Positions 1-11,600 of a DNA stretch of 64,000 bases are shown piece after piece. The notes beneath the pieces are model-generated. The model searched no databases. It was not told the origin of the DNA and saw only the letters and a program-made list of their open reading frames with translations. Position 1 is the stretch's first letter. The number at the start of each line of letters is the position of its first letter. The translations under genes and the position numbers were made by a program. Origin of the DNA: Whitmania pigra (taxonomy: Eukaryota > Annelida > Clitellata > Hirudinida > Haemopidae); the NCBI GenBank assembly GCA_021613335.1, contig JAJTWR010000231.1, positions 3,388,501 to 3,452,500 on the forward strand. Direction: 5' to 3'.

Positions 1-1
1 C

Positions 2-950
2 CAAATGAGCTTCACCAGTTCAATCAGTCAATCCAGCAGCCAAAGTGGGTGCATAATTTTATAATTAAAACATTGTTTTCTGTCATGAGTCACGTCATGT
101 CGTGCTAAAAATTTCTAATGTCTTAACAGTTATTTTGATACAATAATATTCTATTTTCTAAACAATCATCATAATCTGATATTGTCTCATATTTTGTAAA
201 TCATTTGTTCAGTTGAGATGCCACCAAACTACGAAGAGGCAGCGGGGTTGGCGAGGCATTCGTTGATGTCGACACTCATCCCGGAAGAAGGACCTGCGGT
301 CGAAACCATCGTCACCAAGGAAACGGCATCTTATCGAAGATCGGAATCAGCTTATCACAATCAGCCAACCAGGCCCAAAAGAGCAAACAGATCAAAATCT
401 GACATTGAAAAATCACGCAGAAGCAGGTGATAATAATCTTTTATGTCGACTTTTAAGACCGTGATTAACCTCAGACTGAGTGATAGTTAGAAATCCATTC
501 TTCGTGACTTGTTGGTTTGCATTGCATTCGATAAATAGTTTCATTGGTTTAATTTTATCAACATTTGCTGAAAAGCCAAAAAATGTCTATGACATATTTA
601 GTTATTTATTTAAATACGCAACTAACATGAAATGTTGATATCAACACTCTTTGATATTCTATACTAAATCAATGAAATGTCCTTGTTGACAACTCAGAAA
701 TCAGCATAGCATCGAGGTGCACTCTCCACCTGTTGACATTTCCACGATCATCGAAAGCACAACGACTCTTTCGCCACCCGATTTGCTGCAAAAACCCCTC
801 GACACACCTGGTTCGGATGCACCCCTCCTGACATCCGAGAAACCCCAAGAACATCTCAGAAGTGTGCAAGTCCGTCCATCGAGCGATTCCACTGTCACCT
901 CCACTTCTCCATCCAAACCAAAGATGAGCAGAAGTTCCACCGACGTGTGA
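2..950 (+). CDS. 3' end of an unidentified gene with a PPxY motif (last three exons)
   Basis: Partial gene entering from the left edge. Three exons join in one frame: 2-44 (donor GTGGGT, phase 1), 213-426 (acceptor after TTGTTCAG, donor GTGATA, phase 2) and 698-950 with TGA at 948-950. The visible product is about 170 residues of a low-complexity tail: Ser-rich start, then PPNYEEA (a PPxY motif, known in other proteins to bind WW domains of NEDD4-type ubiquitin ligases), a basic patch (RPKRANRSKS, EKSRRSR) and a Pro/Ser/Thr-rich end finishing KMSRSSTDV. An AATAAA-type signal lies at about 995-1000, 45 bases after the stop, supporting a true 3' end. A cytoplasmic tail of a membrane protein would fit, but no domain identifies the family and I do not name it. 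Frame consistency across both junctions is the main support. Confidence 0.6.
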
Positions 951-994
951 TCATATTTGTTTCTATTCAACACCTTACAATTGTGCCAGATTAT

Positions 995-1000
995 AAATAA
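995..1000 (+). promoter_or_regulatory. Poly(A) signal of the PPxY gene
   Basis: AATAAA-type hexamer in ATTATAAATAAATCC, about 45 bases after the TGA at 948-950. Position and strand fit cleavage just downstream. Confidence 0.5.
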
Positions 1001-1733
1001 ATCCTTTTTGGTGCTGCCAACATTTTTTTGGTAGTTCCCAGCAAGTATTCCATCATTCCATTTGAATTTTATACTGGATTTAGTGCATGCCTTACATTTA
1101 TGGAGCAATCTTGTGATCTTTAGTGCTATTTGAATCAATCATTTGCATCAATATTTATGAACTGCTCATGTTGCTTATTCAGATACAGGATGAATATTTA
1201 CTGCTAATGTTAATTTTATACACCTCTATTTTGTTCTTTCACATTTTACAAACAAAAACTGAAAGAAATAATTTGTTATTAGGTATCAAAATACAATGTA
1301 GAGGCTATCTTTAATTTTAAAACTCAAAATAGTATTGATTCTGCATTGTCAAGACTTTTAAAAATATCAAAAGAGTTTGTAATTTAGAAGAATAATTATT
1401 TGTGAAATGCTGGTTATTATCCTTATCGTTTATTTAAAGAAAATCAATGTCAAAAGATTCAATTTTGTTGCATAACTTAATGAGTCTCATCTCAGGCTCT
1501 TTTCAATTTCCTGAAACTTAAATTAATGAAATGATCTACAAAATTTTATAATTCATAATACTTATCTTGATTGTGAAATTTTCAGCACACTTATCAAGCT
1601 GGTTTTGCACCTAGCTCAACTTTTAAAATGATAAATAATATAAGAAAGTATTGGTGATAACTACAAGATGGAGATAATCTAGGTTGTGCAGGGATCAGTG
1701 ATTTTAAGCGCGACGTGTGACAAAGTAGCAACA
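1001..1733. other. Intergenic, AT-rich
   Basis: No open frame with coding character and no recognisable repeat. It ends at the target duplication of the hAT-type MITE. Confidence 0.5.
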
Positions 1734-2714
1734 CCTTAAAGCAGAAGTTCTCAACCTTTCTGGCACTTCGGCAACACCCGCCATGCTTTGTCGACCCCCA
1801 ACAATAAAATTGTTTCACTCAGTTAAAATGTTAAGCGACATAGCAGAGAAATTCAACAAAAGGATAGTATGATTATTGAACGCTACATAACATAGCTTGT
1901 ACTAAAAATATTTTAATCAACATTATACAGTTAAGAATTTCAAGGTTTAGGTTTTATCAGAAATAAGATTTTAAACAATATTAAAAATTTGTTAAATTCT
2001 TAGTGTCTCGGGCAGTAGCGTACCAAGGGGAGTGCGCAGGGGCGACAAGTGCCAAAGGGCGGCATTTTAAGGGAGTATGTAAAAAAATTATAAAAAAATA
2101 TAAAAAACGGCCACCACCTCTCCTCAGTATTTTGCCGTGTCCATTGAAGATTCAGATTTCAGTAAATTCATGATCTTGTAAACAAATACGCCTTTCTCGC
2201 ACCGTCAAATCCGCTTGATGATAATTATGGTTGGAGTAGTTGATGAAAACACAGAACTATAACAGAACAGCTTCATGCAGAGATACCGCCTTGGTGATTC
2301 CAATATTAATATTGTGATCTTGATGTGTATCTTCCTAGCCCGGGCTATTAGTGCCAGATAAGAGCGCTTCAAAATTCTCTAAACTTAAATTGTTAAAAAA
2401 CTCTTCGATCATCTAAGAGCCAGTCAAGGCTTACAGACTTGGCAGTCCTTTCATAAGGGAGAGAGGGAACTTGCCGATGGACTGAATTTTGAAACTGTTA
2501 AAAAAACTGCGGATAAAGTGGGGCGAGTTTGTAAATTTTTAACCAATTTGATTGTAAAAATATTTGAGAGCTTTCGAAAACTTGAAGGTTAGCGGATTAT
2601 TAACGACCAAATCTTATGACCGCCCGGCCACTGGTCTCAGGCAACCCCTGGCAAAAACGTCAAGCGATCCCTATGGGGGTCGCGGCCCACAGGTTGAGAT
2701 CCGCTGCCTTAAAG
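1734..2714. mobile_element. hAT-type non-autonomous element with perfect 8-bp TSD
   Basis: The element spans 1742-2706. Its ends are inverted repeats: left CAGAAGTTCTCAACCT, right AGGTTGAGATCCGCTG. It is flanked by identical 8-bp duplications CCTTAAAG at 1734-1741 and 2707-2714. An 8-bp TSD with CAG...CTG ends is the hAT superfamily signature. No transposase frame is visible, so it is a MITE-like derivative. The subterminal sequence holds GACCCCCAAC on the left and GGGGGTCGCGGCC on the right. The same family hosts the LTR element at 58.65-61.24 kb. A GC-richer patch near 2007-2070 may be a further insertion. Confidence 0.85.
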
Positions 2715-3532
2715 CGCCTAGATACCTACCACCTACAATTTTGTTTTCTAGTTGGTTGAAAATCTATACCATCCCGTTGTAAGTGAAGCTGTTGAGGATG
2801 TCTAACAAAATTGTGTTTTATTAATGTCCTTAGCTTAACTTTATAAGTAGGACCATCTAAACATTTTAGGAATGTTTGTGTATAGGTAAAAGGTTGGGGT
2901 GGTAGATAAATCTCTGTTCAGGCAAGTAATCAAAACCTAGCATAACGTAACAGTGTTACTTGTAGTTAAACAGGGAGTTATTTGTCATTTGAGAGGGGGG
3001 GCGGAAACGTCACCCGCCCTTGACATTAGATTAGGAGCAAAAAAGATCATCTCCTCCTGTTGTGCAAGAGTTTCCATCCCACTCCCCTTTGGTAAAAGCT
3101 GAAATGACGTCCCTGTAGTTAAGAAGACCGAGGTCTATGTGATAATCATTCTTACTCAGGGATATAGATGATTAAGTCCTGGCAGAAGTTTTTATACATG
3201 TTTTGAAATAAACGACAATTTAACTGTCTGACTTCATTTAAGACCAATCGATTTCCTTTCCCGACAAGCATTTGGATGAAGCCATTTCTCATAACAGTCC
3301 TTAAAACTTAAGTAAGTATTCCTAAATTTTTTTATTAATTTTAATTAATTATTTTATATAAAATACATACAAATATTTAAACTTAAAATTAACTTTAAAA
3401 GTATAGATATGGTAATATAGCACAAATTCTAAAATTATGTCGTCCATGAATAACATTCTTTTAACTTTTGAATTATCGTGTTTTGTAAATACGTACTTCG
3501 TACTCTACATCTCGGGAAGTTTAAACTAAATA
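2715..3532. other. Upstream region of MRTO4
   Basis: AT-rich, with a purine-rich patch at about 2990-3010 and a GC-richer stretch to 3115 that looks like decayed repeat. It should contain the MRTO4 promoter. I see no clear TATA box or initiator. Confidence 0.35.
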
Positions 3533-5183
3533 ATGCCGATTTCAAAAAGAGACAAAAAGGGTAATATTCTGAGAATGTTTATTTGTATGCGTGATACATT
3601 ATAACTTTTCAATCGATCAATCTTTTGAGATTGGCAGACTTAATCACGAGCGATATTCTGATATCCACGTTCTATTTTCAAAACAAATTTCATTTAAAAT
3701 TTTTAGAATCACTGACCAAAACTAAGAAAAAAGGACAAGAACATAAGCGAGATTTAGTTACTGAGGTTTAATTAAATTCTACATGTTGTCAATTTTCATG
3801 GTCGTGTTAACCAAAAATTGATTGAAGTCCGATTTTAATATGATTTGAGTTGCAAATGGCTAAGTTTGTAATATAACTTACTAATACATACATTTAGATC
3901 CAAGGATGTGTGGACAAGCACAAAAGAGTTTTTGTTTTATCTGTCCAAAACATGAGGAATGCTAAAATGAGGGATGTCAGGCAGCAGTGGACGGGAAGCA
4001 GGTTCAGCATTTTTATTATTTTTTAAAATGTTAAAACATTTATAATTTAAGTCAAAAGAAGTGGACAATGACATGAAGTAATCACATATGATCGCAGGTT
4101 TTTCTTTGGCAAAAACAAAGTCATGAGCTTTGCACTTGGGAAGTCAAAGGAAAGTGAATATGCTCAAAACCTTCACAAGGTTTCTGAAGTATTGAAGGGG
4201 CAATCTGGTCTTCTCTTCACAGACACATCCGAGGCCGACGTTCTCAAGTTGTTGAGTTGTTATTGTTGTAAAGTAGCTGCATTTCTTATTTAATATCCTC
4301 AGAAACCACTTTCACTTGAAATACTTTCTAGATTTTGAATAGGATTACTTAAGGTGAAATGACTTCTTTCAGATTTTCTAACAAAATGTTTTTGTAATTT
4401 TGTAGATGGTTTGACGAATATGTCATCGACGAATATGCCAGGTCCGGTAACGTGGCCACACACAAAGTCGTTCTCAAAGAAGGCCCAATGCCATCATTTA
4501 GCCACAGCATTGAGCCTCAACTCAAACAACTTGGACTTGCAACTACCCTCAACAGAGGTTAGTGCATTTTTTTTATATGTAGGTAAACAAAGAAAGAAAA
4601 AACTGAGGCGTTCTTACTTTCTTCTTAAACTGGTGGCAATAAAACCTATTCAGCCGTTTGTTTTTTGCAAATGTTAAGCTTTAACGGAGTGTCAACTTTT
4701 GGTTTTGAAATGTCAAAATCTGAGTTATGTTCTTATGCCTTATACGGATTTTCAGGTGTTGTGACTCTTCTGAAAGATCATATAGTCTGCAATAAGGGAG
4801 ACGTCCTCAATCCAGAGCAAGCAAGAATTCTTGTAAGCAATTTAAGTTATCTCCAAGTGTTTCTGAGCTTTGCATTGCTTTAAGCTAATTATTCATACTT
4901 ATTTTTACAGAAATTGTTCGACCACAAAATGGCCAAATTTCAAGTGAAGGTGGATTGCGTATGGACAAAATCAAAAAACCACTTCAAGCTTTTGAAATCT
5001 AAAAAAGACAAGAAACCAACCTCCAGCACCGAAGTCGTAATTATTGAAGGTTGATACAAGTTTTTATGCAAATCAACTTTGGTGAGCCATTGTTTTCATG
5101 TTTGATTTGCAGGCTCAGAACTTCAGCACGTTGAAGACAACAGTGGTGGCATGGACGTTGACGAAGAAATGGTCGATGAATGA
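3533..5183 (+). CDS. MRTO4: mRNA turnover protein 4 homologue, ribosome assembly factor (8 exons, complete)
   Basis: Exons: 3533-3560, 3707-3765, 3898-4001, 4098-4247, 4406-4557, 4756-4832, 4911-5049, 5113-5183. All have GT-AG borders, phases agree, and the sum is 780 bases (259 aa plus stop). The protein starts MPISKRDKK, then a basic TKTKKKG stretch, VFVLSVQNMRNAKMRDVR, the hallmark RFFFGKNKVM, GLLFTDTSEADV, HSIEPQLKQLGL, LNRGVVTL, GDVLNPEQARILKLF and a short acidic tail (MDVDEEMVDE). This is the order of the P0-like family. MRTO4 is a paralogue of stalk protein RPLP0 that holds the P-stalk site on pre-60S particles in nucleolus and nucleus before P0 replaces it. Introns are short (about 75-200 bases). 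Two donors (GTTGTT after exon 4, GTTGAT after exon 7) are weak matches. Family assignment is secure. Confidence 0.95.
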
Positions 5184-5234
5184 ACAGATATTCGATCGAA
5201 ATCAGATCCACGTACAATTATTGCTTTTTGTTGG

Positions 5235-5240
5235 AATAAA
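5235..5240 (+). promoter_or_regulatory. Poly(A) signal of MRTO4
   Basis: AATAAA in TTGGAATAAAGAGG, about 52 bases after the TGA at 5181-5183. Confidence 0.7.
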
Positions 5241-5913
5241 GAGGAATCTTGGATAATGTTATTGTAGTGCATTGGTATAAGTAGATTATGATTATTACTT
5301 AAAAGCATGCACCTTGGTTGACACCCAAAACTAAAAATAGCAGTCGACACCAGACGCCATGAAATGTTCCGATTAAACAATGCGCATGGACATTTGGTCT
5401 TTGTTTCTTTTATTTTATTCGAGAGACACCATCCTGAATAGTAACTAGCAGTTAGCATGCTTAGTTTGATATAAGGAGGCACATGATGCTTTAATGGATG
5501 ACATTAAAATGGAGAAAATGAAATGTCAGCAAAACAAGACACATGCACACAAAACACGATACCACGAGAGACGTAGCTACCCATGTGGAACACTTTATTT
5601 CACACAAAACAATTGCAGGGGCCAGACATTGATTCATCAACAAGGTAGTGCCATGCTCGCCAGTCGGTCAAATGGGCGTTGTGCGCGGTCGCGACTAGAA
5701 TAAAATTGTCTCCGTCTCATTTTCGTGAATCGGTTTCAAATGTACAAGATGGAAAATAAAAACAGGAGATAATGTACAGAGGCAATGAGATCGGAAAGAT
5801 TTCAAGTCTTTCATGATCGAGAACCCACAAAGAGATGAGAAAGTACTCCTAAACTGGCATTCATTCGTAACACTCTTCCAGGGAATAAGTTATTAGAAAG
5901 TTTTTTTAACAAG
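5241..5913. other. Convergent 3' ends of MRTO4 and the EMI-type gene
   Basis: Tail-to-tail intergenic space. On the minus strand AATAAA (read as TTTATT at 5594-5599) lies about 315 bases beyond the EMI-type stop codon and is the likely poly(A) signal, so that gene's 3' UTR would cover roughly 5575-5913 without overlapping MRTO4 mRNA. A GC-richer patch at about 5617-5700 has no recognisable coding content. Confidence 0.45.
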
Positions 5914-7489
5914 TCAGAAACATTTTGCTATTCTTTTTAGATTTTTCTTGCTTTCTAAGCTGCCGACGGAATGCTGCGTCGAACCGATGGATTGTCGTTT
6001 GATGCACGGCCGGTTGTCGTGGGCTCGTCTTCCGCATCGCATGCACCTTCGGAAGCCGCAGTTCGGACTGCTGCAGGTGGCGATGATGCCGAGAACGCTG
6101 GCAGTCTTCCAGCAACTGGAGCAGTGGATGCAGACTCCTTCCCTCTTTATCGCCTGAACACATAGAGCTCTTAATAGAACTTTAACAGCATAAAGGCAAG
6201 CAGCTATTTGATCATTTACCTCATCGAATGACTTGTTCTCGCTGGGATCACGCCTGCGTTTCTCCACGGAGGCAACTGCTTGAGTCAGTCCCAAAGGCCT
6301 CCTGGGACCAGGTCTCGGTTCTACCTTCGAATGCATTCGAGCCCTACCCGAATTTTCCTAATTTGGACGAACGATACAGTTAGAAATCACAAGACAATGA
6401 CAAATCTAACCTATTAATGTTCTCATTATTTACCTTGTTCGTGAGCCTCTGCTTAACTTGATCCAAAAATCGTTCCCTCCGTGACATGGCCTTCTCATTG
6501 GATTCCATGAATGTCCTCAACTCCTTACTCACCAGAAAAAGTCTTTAAAGCAAGATGAGTCATTGTAATAATTTGAAATGGTTTGATAATTATCAAATGT
6601 TCAATAACCTTGAAACATCAGAATCTTCTAAGTAATCAAGAATTGTCGATGTTATTTTCATGTGGTTTCGTTCAGCTATGCCTAGTAACAAGCTAAAAGA
6701 CTCCTGGCAAATATTTGAACCAATTCTGCCTTGACTTTCATCGTAGGAAAAATAATTCTTTATTCTTTGAGATCTATCTGACTTGATACTTTGTAATTTA
6801 GCTTCCTCAGGTAACAAAAACTGAGGACAGTGACTGGTTTCATGCAGACTTTCTTGCTCAGCAGAAATTTCAGAAAGATTCAAGTGTCCAATCGAGATAT
6901 CGTGGCCTAATTTAGGAAAAAGAGGAATACTTCTTATGGAACTGTCGCTGCCCAGTGTGGGCATCCTGTTAGTGTTCCCCGTGACATAGGGAGTGGAATG
7001 GTAATACGAAGGGAAGAGTTTTTGAGATCGACTCTCATCAGAGACATAGCCACTCTCGCAGTGCATCAGTTGAGCCCCCATACTATCACAAGGAGTTATT
7101 GCCGTGTTGCGACTTGACGGAGCAGAGGTATCTGATGATGCTGCTGACAAAGCCGTCATGTTTCTGGATGAGCTGCATCTCGAAATGGGAGTCCTGAATG
7201 GATCACCTGGGAATCTCATGCTGCTGTAACCCATATCTACACTAGAGTATGGATATGTTGTCTGCATGGAATCTGCCATTATCGACTTCTTCCTTTCGCA
7301 ATTCTTGGGCGTGCCCGTCTCGATGGAAGTCATCTGAGGTACTTTAAATTCCTGTGGATTCCTGTTCAAATTACTGATCTTTGCTTCTCTGTCCGAACCA
7401 TTCGTTTTGGCTGAATTTAACAGCAGCGAGTTTCCCAGAACTCTGCGCTGAGGTCGGTCCAAACACTCTTCGCCCGACTCCGCATGCAT
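5914..7489 (-). CDS. FBXO5/FBXO43: F-box protein of the EMI1/EMI2 family, APC/C inhibitor (4 exons, complete)
   Basis: Minus-strand exons 7489-6609, 6542-6434, 6357-6220 and 6153-5914 join with matching phases (2, 0, 0): 1368 bases, 455 aa. The diagnostic part is a C-terminal zinc-binding region of C6HC type: C387-x2-C390-x12-C403-x4-C408-x4-C413-x2-C416-x4-H421-x4-C426. An F-box-like segment spans about 265-310 (ITSTILDYLEDSDVSRLFLV). Between them are a KEN box (K330-E-N) and a D-box-like RRPL at 349-352. The N-terminal half is Ser-rich and disordered-looking, with RRVLG (15-19, a cyclin-binding RxL candidate) and ESGYVS (145-150), close to the beta-TrCP degron DSGxxS. Family members block the anaphase-promoting complex and time mitotic or meiotic exit. 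FBXO5 versus FBXO43 cannot be decided. The C-terminus ends LKRIAKCF rather than in the Arg-Leu tail known from vertebrate EMI proteins. Start taken at the first ATG of the long exon. Confidence 0.88.
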
Positions 7490-8269
7490 TTTAGTTTGAC
7501 TTTATGAACTTGGATCTTCAAAAAACAATTAACATTCAAATCAGTTATTTGACCATGAACATTAACTAAAAATCGTCATGTACAATCATTACATTGGCAC
7601 TTCGTATACTAACAATAACTGCCGATATTACGAGAAATAATTAACTTCGGAAGTACTTTCAAAAGCGGTTTGAAATCGCGAAGTACTTATGTGAAAATTA
7701 TCCTCTCATGCGTGTTACGTACAAGGTTGACAAAGTTAGTTTGAATTTCGAATAGTTCCTCCTTAACATTTAAGAGTTGCCGCTAATCAACCAACCAATA
7801 GGATCTAGGCAAGATGTCACGTGTTCTGTGTAATTAATTCAATGCAGTGAAGGTTACAGTGAAATATCGCTTATTTTGTCTTATTAATTTGATCATTTAA
7901 AAAATTTAATTTTTTTATGACATGTCTGCTTGTTTTCATCAAAATTTTAAGTTGTTCAACTTATAGAACGGTAGTTTTCATAACTAACATTGTATGCTAA
8001 TTTGAATAAACAGTATTTGTTTGTTTTAAATTAATTAGCAAATTGCGTAAGTGCTGAATGACAAATTGACGCCTCCTAAATAAAAAAAAAAAAACTGTAA
8101 AATTTGCGAAAGCAAGAATACTGAGAATTAAAGTCAGTGAGTTAATATCTTTTGCAAAGGACTTTGAAAAATTTGTGGTTTTGTTCTCTCTAACTGAGGT
8201 TCTGCTTCGATTACAAAACATTTCGGTTATTACGAAAATCAAATTAAATATATGTATTTATATTTATAA
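7490..8269. other. Upstream region of the EMI-type gene
   Basis: AT-rich sequence upstream of the minus-strand gene, so it should hold that gene's promoter. No clear core promoter element seen. Confidence 0.3.
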
Positions 8270-8690
8270 ATGTCTAACGTAAAATGTGACGTGTTTGCGA
8301 AGGAGGTGTTTGTAAGGCTTGCTAGGGTTTGCATAAACCAGAGCTTCTGGTGAAGGGTGAGCTTGCATTTTGACATTAATTAGTTACGGGTTCTGTGTGC
8401 CAGTTCTTATCTGGGGCTTATGTTAGAGCATTCTAACGTTCATCTTTCGTACCCATTCTGACATTGTTTGTTACAAAGTTCTCTTTGAACAAACAACATC
8501 GGGTTCGAACAATTATTGGAGAGTCAAACAGAAAGTTCTGTTTGGGATGAACGCAGACGAGACGTGGGTTCACTTTGATGAATTACCACCGCATTCTTCT
8601 TGCTATTCGGACAAACTTTTAGGCATTCAGAAAAAGACAAAGAGGCGTGCAGAGGGAGAGACCTGGCATGCAGATGATGATAGTGACTGA
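8270..8690 (+). other. GC-richer island with two short frames, possible small gene or exon
   Basis: Clearly less AT-rich than its surroundings. An ATG at 8270 opens a 27-codon frame beginning MSNVKCDVFAKEVF, with a good donor match GTAAGG inside it at 8312. A second frame runs from 8490 to a TGA at 8688-8690, with an ATG at 8547; it contains WVHFDELPPHSS, a basic KKTKRRAEGE and ends WHADDDSD. A join 8270-8311 to 8532-8690 keeps frame, but the acceptor has no pyrimidine tract. Nothing matches a family I know. It could equally be a UTR exon or noise. Confidence 0.2.
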
Positions 8691-11600
8691 GGAGATAGTG
8701 TCAGGCTGGGAGTATTTTCTCTTTAAGCAATGTAGGTATTAAACGATAATGTCTGTACAACGGTCTGGTTTGTCTAAAGAAAAATTATAGTCTGGATGGT
8801 AATAACATTCGTGTCCCATAACTCTCACGCGTGAAAATACATTTGTACATTTACATTTGTAATGCATAAAATCTGTCAAAACTTGTTCTTTGTGACAACT
8901 TTTAACTTAAATATTAACACGCAACATTTCGAATCACTGGGAAATTTTGACTTTGGGTCCACGAAACGTTTTAAAAAATGTCCTTTTAGAGTTTTAAGTT
9001 TGTTTACATTTTTGAAATCTTGATATAGGACATCTTCCATCGTGGTATTATGTTCCAGACTCCAGCGACATTCATCTTGGGAGAGAAATAATCCATGAGT
9101 TCCGCGGCAAGTTTTAAAACTTCCATATTGGATTTCAATTATTAATGAGCTGGGGATGTTTGCAAATAATTATAATGAACCCTTTCGCAAATGTTTGGCT
9201 TATCAGATTGAATTCTTTTAAAGGAGTTTAAAGATTTTCTTTCATTTAAAGTAGAAATGATCCCAGTTAGACGAACAAAGAAAAACAAATTTCAGCGGAA
9301 TGGCTGTCATAAAATGCAAAATAAACCTCAAAGTCATGGCTCTCTGTTATCGTTGTGCATTTAAACTACAACAAAGAACTGTTTGTGTATTTGAACAACA
9401 GCCCAAGGTGTCATAAAATTTAGCAGCAAACGGTAGCACTCAGACAGTTAAAGTGATGCTTTCTGAGTTACGCAATTGGTCATCCGTTTGTGTTGATGTT
9501 TATTCTGAATGCAACTCAAGAAAATTATCCAAATTATAAGCCACCACGATGTCATCGATTGTCCCGCAGGTGTTTGTTGACTTTTTTTGCCCATTCATTC
9601 ATCCATAAGAACTTCAAAGAAGGTAATGTTTGAAAAAGTTCACATGATCATACTGTCGTGCTTTCTTTCAATTACTTAATGGAATTTCTCAACCACTTTC
9701 ATGTTGGTTAATTTGGTTGTGGGTTAATTACTTAATCAATCATCAAACGATTCAACTCCTGACTGACTCATCTACTGGCCGTTTATGTCATCAAAATAAT
9801 AAACTGCTAGTATTTGCAATAACAACAAGCTTTAATAAACTACAGCTAAGATCTTATTTATGCAGCCGTATTGGTTACGTAATATTTGATAAAAATGTAT
9901 TTTTTTTAGTTTGGAACAAATAAGGATAAGCAAGTTTGTAGGCTTCAAACCAAGTACAACTTCAGCATATGCTGCTTTACGTTGGCAAACAGTTTCGTGT
10001 GTCATCAATTATTCATGTTCTTAATTATTCAGTGTTAAATATTCAAACTCCTCTTAGGCAAACAGGAAACGATCAGTGGTAGGTCAACCTATTTCTCGCG
10101 GGTAAGCACCCAGGAAATATTTTTCTCTGAGGCCATCTCCTTGTTGGGTCATAAAGCTTGTAATAACTCAACATTTGCTTTATGTCCTGTCACTCGGTTG
10201 ATTGATAGCAGTAGTAATAATTAAAACGCTGTTGAGTAAATAACTGAAGCTTTTGTTTATTTTTTTAAAGATTAAAGATATTAAATTACATTTGAATCAT
10301 CTGAAAAAACTTTGTTTTGAAACGAAATTCATTTTTTAATTTTAAATCATCAAATCGGTAGAATATTGATAGAAAATTTAAAATAAAATAACATCGAAAT
10401 TATATAAGTTGAATTTTATAAAATTTAATTTGATAAAAGTTTACATGCCTCAAATAATTTAGCATTTTTTTCGAAGATGCACTTAAGCTGAAGAATTGAA
10501 TATTGTTTTTTTTTAATAAAGTATTTAAATGAAATGATATATATGTATATATTATATTATTATTTACATATACATATATGTAAATATATAAAAATAAATA
10601 TATAATAAATAAATAGTTTAGTCGTATGTTAATACAGAATTCTTCATTTGGTCATGAATATTAAGATTTTTTTTTCTCCTCGAAAACAAAAAGCATTGTA
10701 AACAAAGAATGAATGCCGTCGAGGCTTCGGAGAACGAAGGGGAATTAGCGCAAAAAGTGAATGAATTAAATCTTTTGTTTGTTTAAGTCGTGCAAATAAA
10801 TGCACTTCAGCGGTTTGAATGCTACCTTCAGGACTCGAACCTGAAAAACTTACATTCCGCTGAGAATCTGTGCTGTCGAAAACAATTAATTAATTGTAAA
10901 GTAATTCGTAGTTTTCCCATTTGCATACCTGAGTTACCGCCTGAAAACTTTTCCAAATAAAGATGCTGGATTCATTTTTGTGTTCTTAATTAAAAGAAGA
11001 TTCTGATTGATGTTTCTCGTATTCGAGCGCCCATGTCAACTAACATTGCGAAAGGTGGCTTTGCGAATGAAGTTGATTGAGCGTGAGATTAATTTGTAAG
11101 TGCAAACAAGCGATGGCTTGATTATTTATGACGTCACTTTCTAAGTAATTCATTGCAACTCGGACATTAATAACGTTGGTCGATTAAACCATACTATGAT
11201 CCTAATATTTTAATATTTTACTTGAAATCCCCCGATAATATTGCAAAATGTTTGGTGCAAATGTAAAAATTATCGAAAAGCAAATCCGCGACAAGCACTC
11301 AATTTACACGAATCGACGTATTCTTATCAGCAATTTATATTCGAGGGCTTGGGTCGTTATCCCCGCTTGTTTTATTGCATCCCAGGACAATAAATCCGCA
11401 ACACCTCCAATCTATTTCCTCGTTATTTACTTCGACTCCGATATTTTGCAACAATACATTGTTTCTTCAAACAATATTTCAATATTTTAATATTTAATTC
11501 AAAATTTTCAATTTTCTGAAATTATGAACGTAATACTCAAAACATAGTTTCCTTTTTGTCAAAATGTCAGTTGAAAATCACATCATTATGGTCTTTGATT

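Noticed and set aside
2007..3105. Possible TIR pair (GTACCAAGGGGAGTG near 2018 and CACTCCCCTTTGGTA near 3079)
   Set aside because: The pair would straddle the right border of the hAT MITE with its perfect TSD, the match is short, and no target duplication was found.
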